In this document: piece by piece, positions 46,102 through 46,597 of the stretch
Layout: each line of letters starts with the position of its first letter
Numbering within the stretch: position 1 is the stretch's first letter
NCBI GenBank assembly: GCA_030374735.1
Contig: JASCIV010000102.1
Location: 1 to 46,597, forward strand
DNA length: 46,597 nt
DNA from: Gracilaria caudata
Lineage: Eukaryota; Rhodophyta; Florideophyceae; Gracilariales; Gracilariaceae
Direction of reading: 5' to 3'
Translations under genes and position numbers: made by a program
Notes under the pieces: model-generated
Seen by the model: only the letters and a program-made list of their open reading frames with translations
What the model was told of the DNA's origin: nothing
The model's database searches: none

Positions 46102-46597
46102 GGGCGAGAAAAGGAAGGGGGGTGGCCAGTCTTGAGAGGCGGAGGGGGTGTGTGCGTGTGTTGGAAGCGGGGCACCTTTTTTCATTTTGTGCGGTGGTAG
46201 TTTGTTTAAAGTGGTGAGGTAGTAAAAAAGACGCGGCGCGAGAGACGGTGGAAGCGGGGCCGGAAGCACGCGTTCGACAGGCGCTGATGAGACACTCGAG
46301 TGTCTTTGCCGCGGGGTGGCACGCACGCGCGCAGCGCGAAAAAAAGGGCCGCTCTCGAGACGGCGAGCGTATGGCGGCTGTAGTGGCGCCGCAGCAGCAG
46401 CAGCGCGCGCGCACGATGGTGCACGCGCACGGCGGCACGGCGGCACCGGCGGGGCGACGGCGCGCTGCGGGCTGCGGGCTGTTGGCTGCGCGGCTGCGGC
46501 GGCTGCGGAGGGGCGGGTGGGCGGCGCGCAGGTTGTTCGGTAAGTTGCACGCTGCACTGTGTGCGTGCGGCATGTGTTGAGCCATACTGCTCATACA
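46102..46597. other. GC-rich right edge
   Basis: G-rich on + with CGG/CTG-like triplet repetition (about 46385-46520). Large minus-strand frames (for example 45631-46557) are Arg/Ala/Pro/Ser-biased artefacts antisense to MCM5. No gene seen. Confidence 0.5.

Noticed and set aside
45631..46597. Large minus-strand frames antisense to the MCM5 3' end
   Set aside because: Arg/Ala/Pro/Ser-biased shadow frames of a strongly coding GC-rich gene; no domain.
1..46597. CRISPR array, defence island, rRNA, prophage, biosynthetic cluster
   Set aside because: No regularly spaced repeats, no matching gene families and eukaryotic spliced genes throughout.

Overview
The window looks like nuclear DNA from a gene-dense, intron-poor unicellular alga with a plastid. 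The eukaryotic markers are a cleavage/polyadenylation scaffold (symplekin), a 19S proteasome subunit (RPN3), ESCRT-III CHMP5, SSU-processome UTP18, peroxisomal PEX1 and the replicative helicase subunit MCM5. The plastid markers are ClpP, bacterial-type EF-P, an AlgH/DUF179 protein and an STN-like kinase, all with N-terminal extensions that look like organelle targeting. Most genes are single open frames. Three short-intron events (86-122 nt, GT-AG) were resolved by reading the proteins across the junctions, in clpP (two introns), the DUF179 gene (one) and RPN3 (one). This style fits a non-florideophyte red alga; that is inference and other algae with primary plastids are not excluded.

Layout, left to right. 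A GC-rich edge (1-678) precedes a cytochrome b561-like membrane protein (+), convergent with spliced clpP (-). Then come an SLC35-type nucleotide-sugar transporter (-) and PEX1 (-), which is divergent from a secreted PKD/TIG/beta-propeller protein (+). Next are CHMP5/VPS60 (-), a small secreted protein of unknown function (-) and an organellar AAA ATPase (-), divergent from a two-part Golgi glycosyltransferase (+). From 19255 to 21276 there is no host gene, only a decayed LINE 3' fragment (RNase H) and a 24-bp perfect palindrome. Then DUF179/AlgH (+) converges on RPN3 (-), which is divergent from a plastid zinc-ribbon membrane protein (+). That in turn converges on an ER Fes1/SIL1-like factor (-), which is divergent from symplekin (+).

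The right third has a tandem + strand run of amidase, plastid EF-P and STN-like kinase, then a small Ser/Thr-rich ORF. An SLX9-like ribosome biogenesis protein (-) is divergent from an unknown plastid-type protein (+), which converges with UTP18 (-) only 22 bp away. A RING-H2 membrane protein (-) is divergent from MCM5 (+). Two perfect E2F-type motifs lie in that last intergenic region. The genes around b561, EF-P/kinase and MCM5 are visibly more GC-rich than the central block.

The genes do not form one pathway; they are scattered housekeeping functions. I found no CRISPR array, rRNA, convincing tRNA, defence island or biosynthetic cluster. The items most worth follow-up are the glycosyltransferase whose second domain has lost its DxD, the secreted propeller protein, the E2F pair at MCM5, several unassigned plastid or secreted proteins, and the LINE remnant with its neighbouring palindrome.
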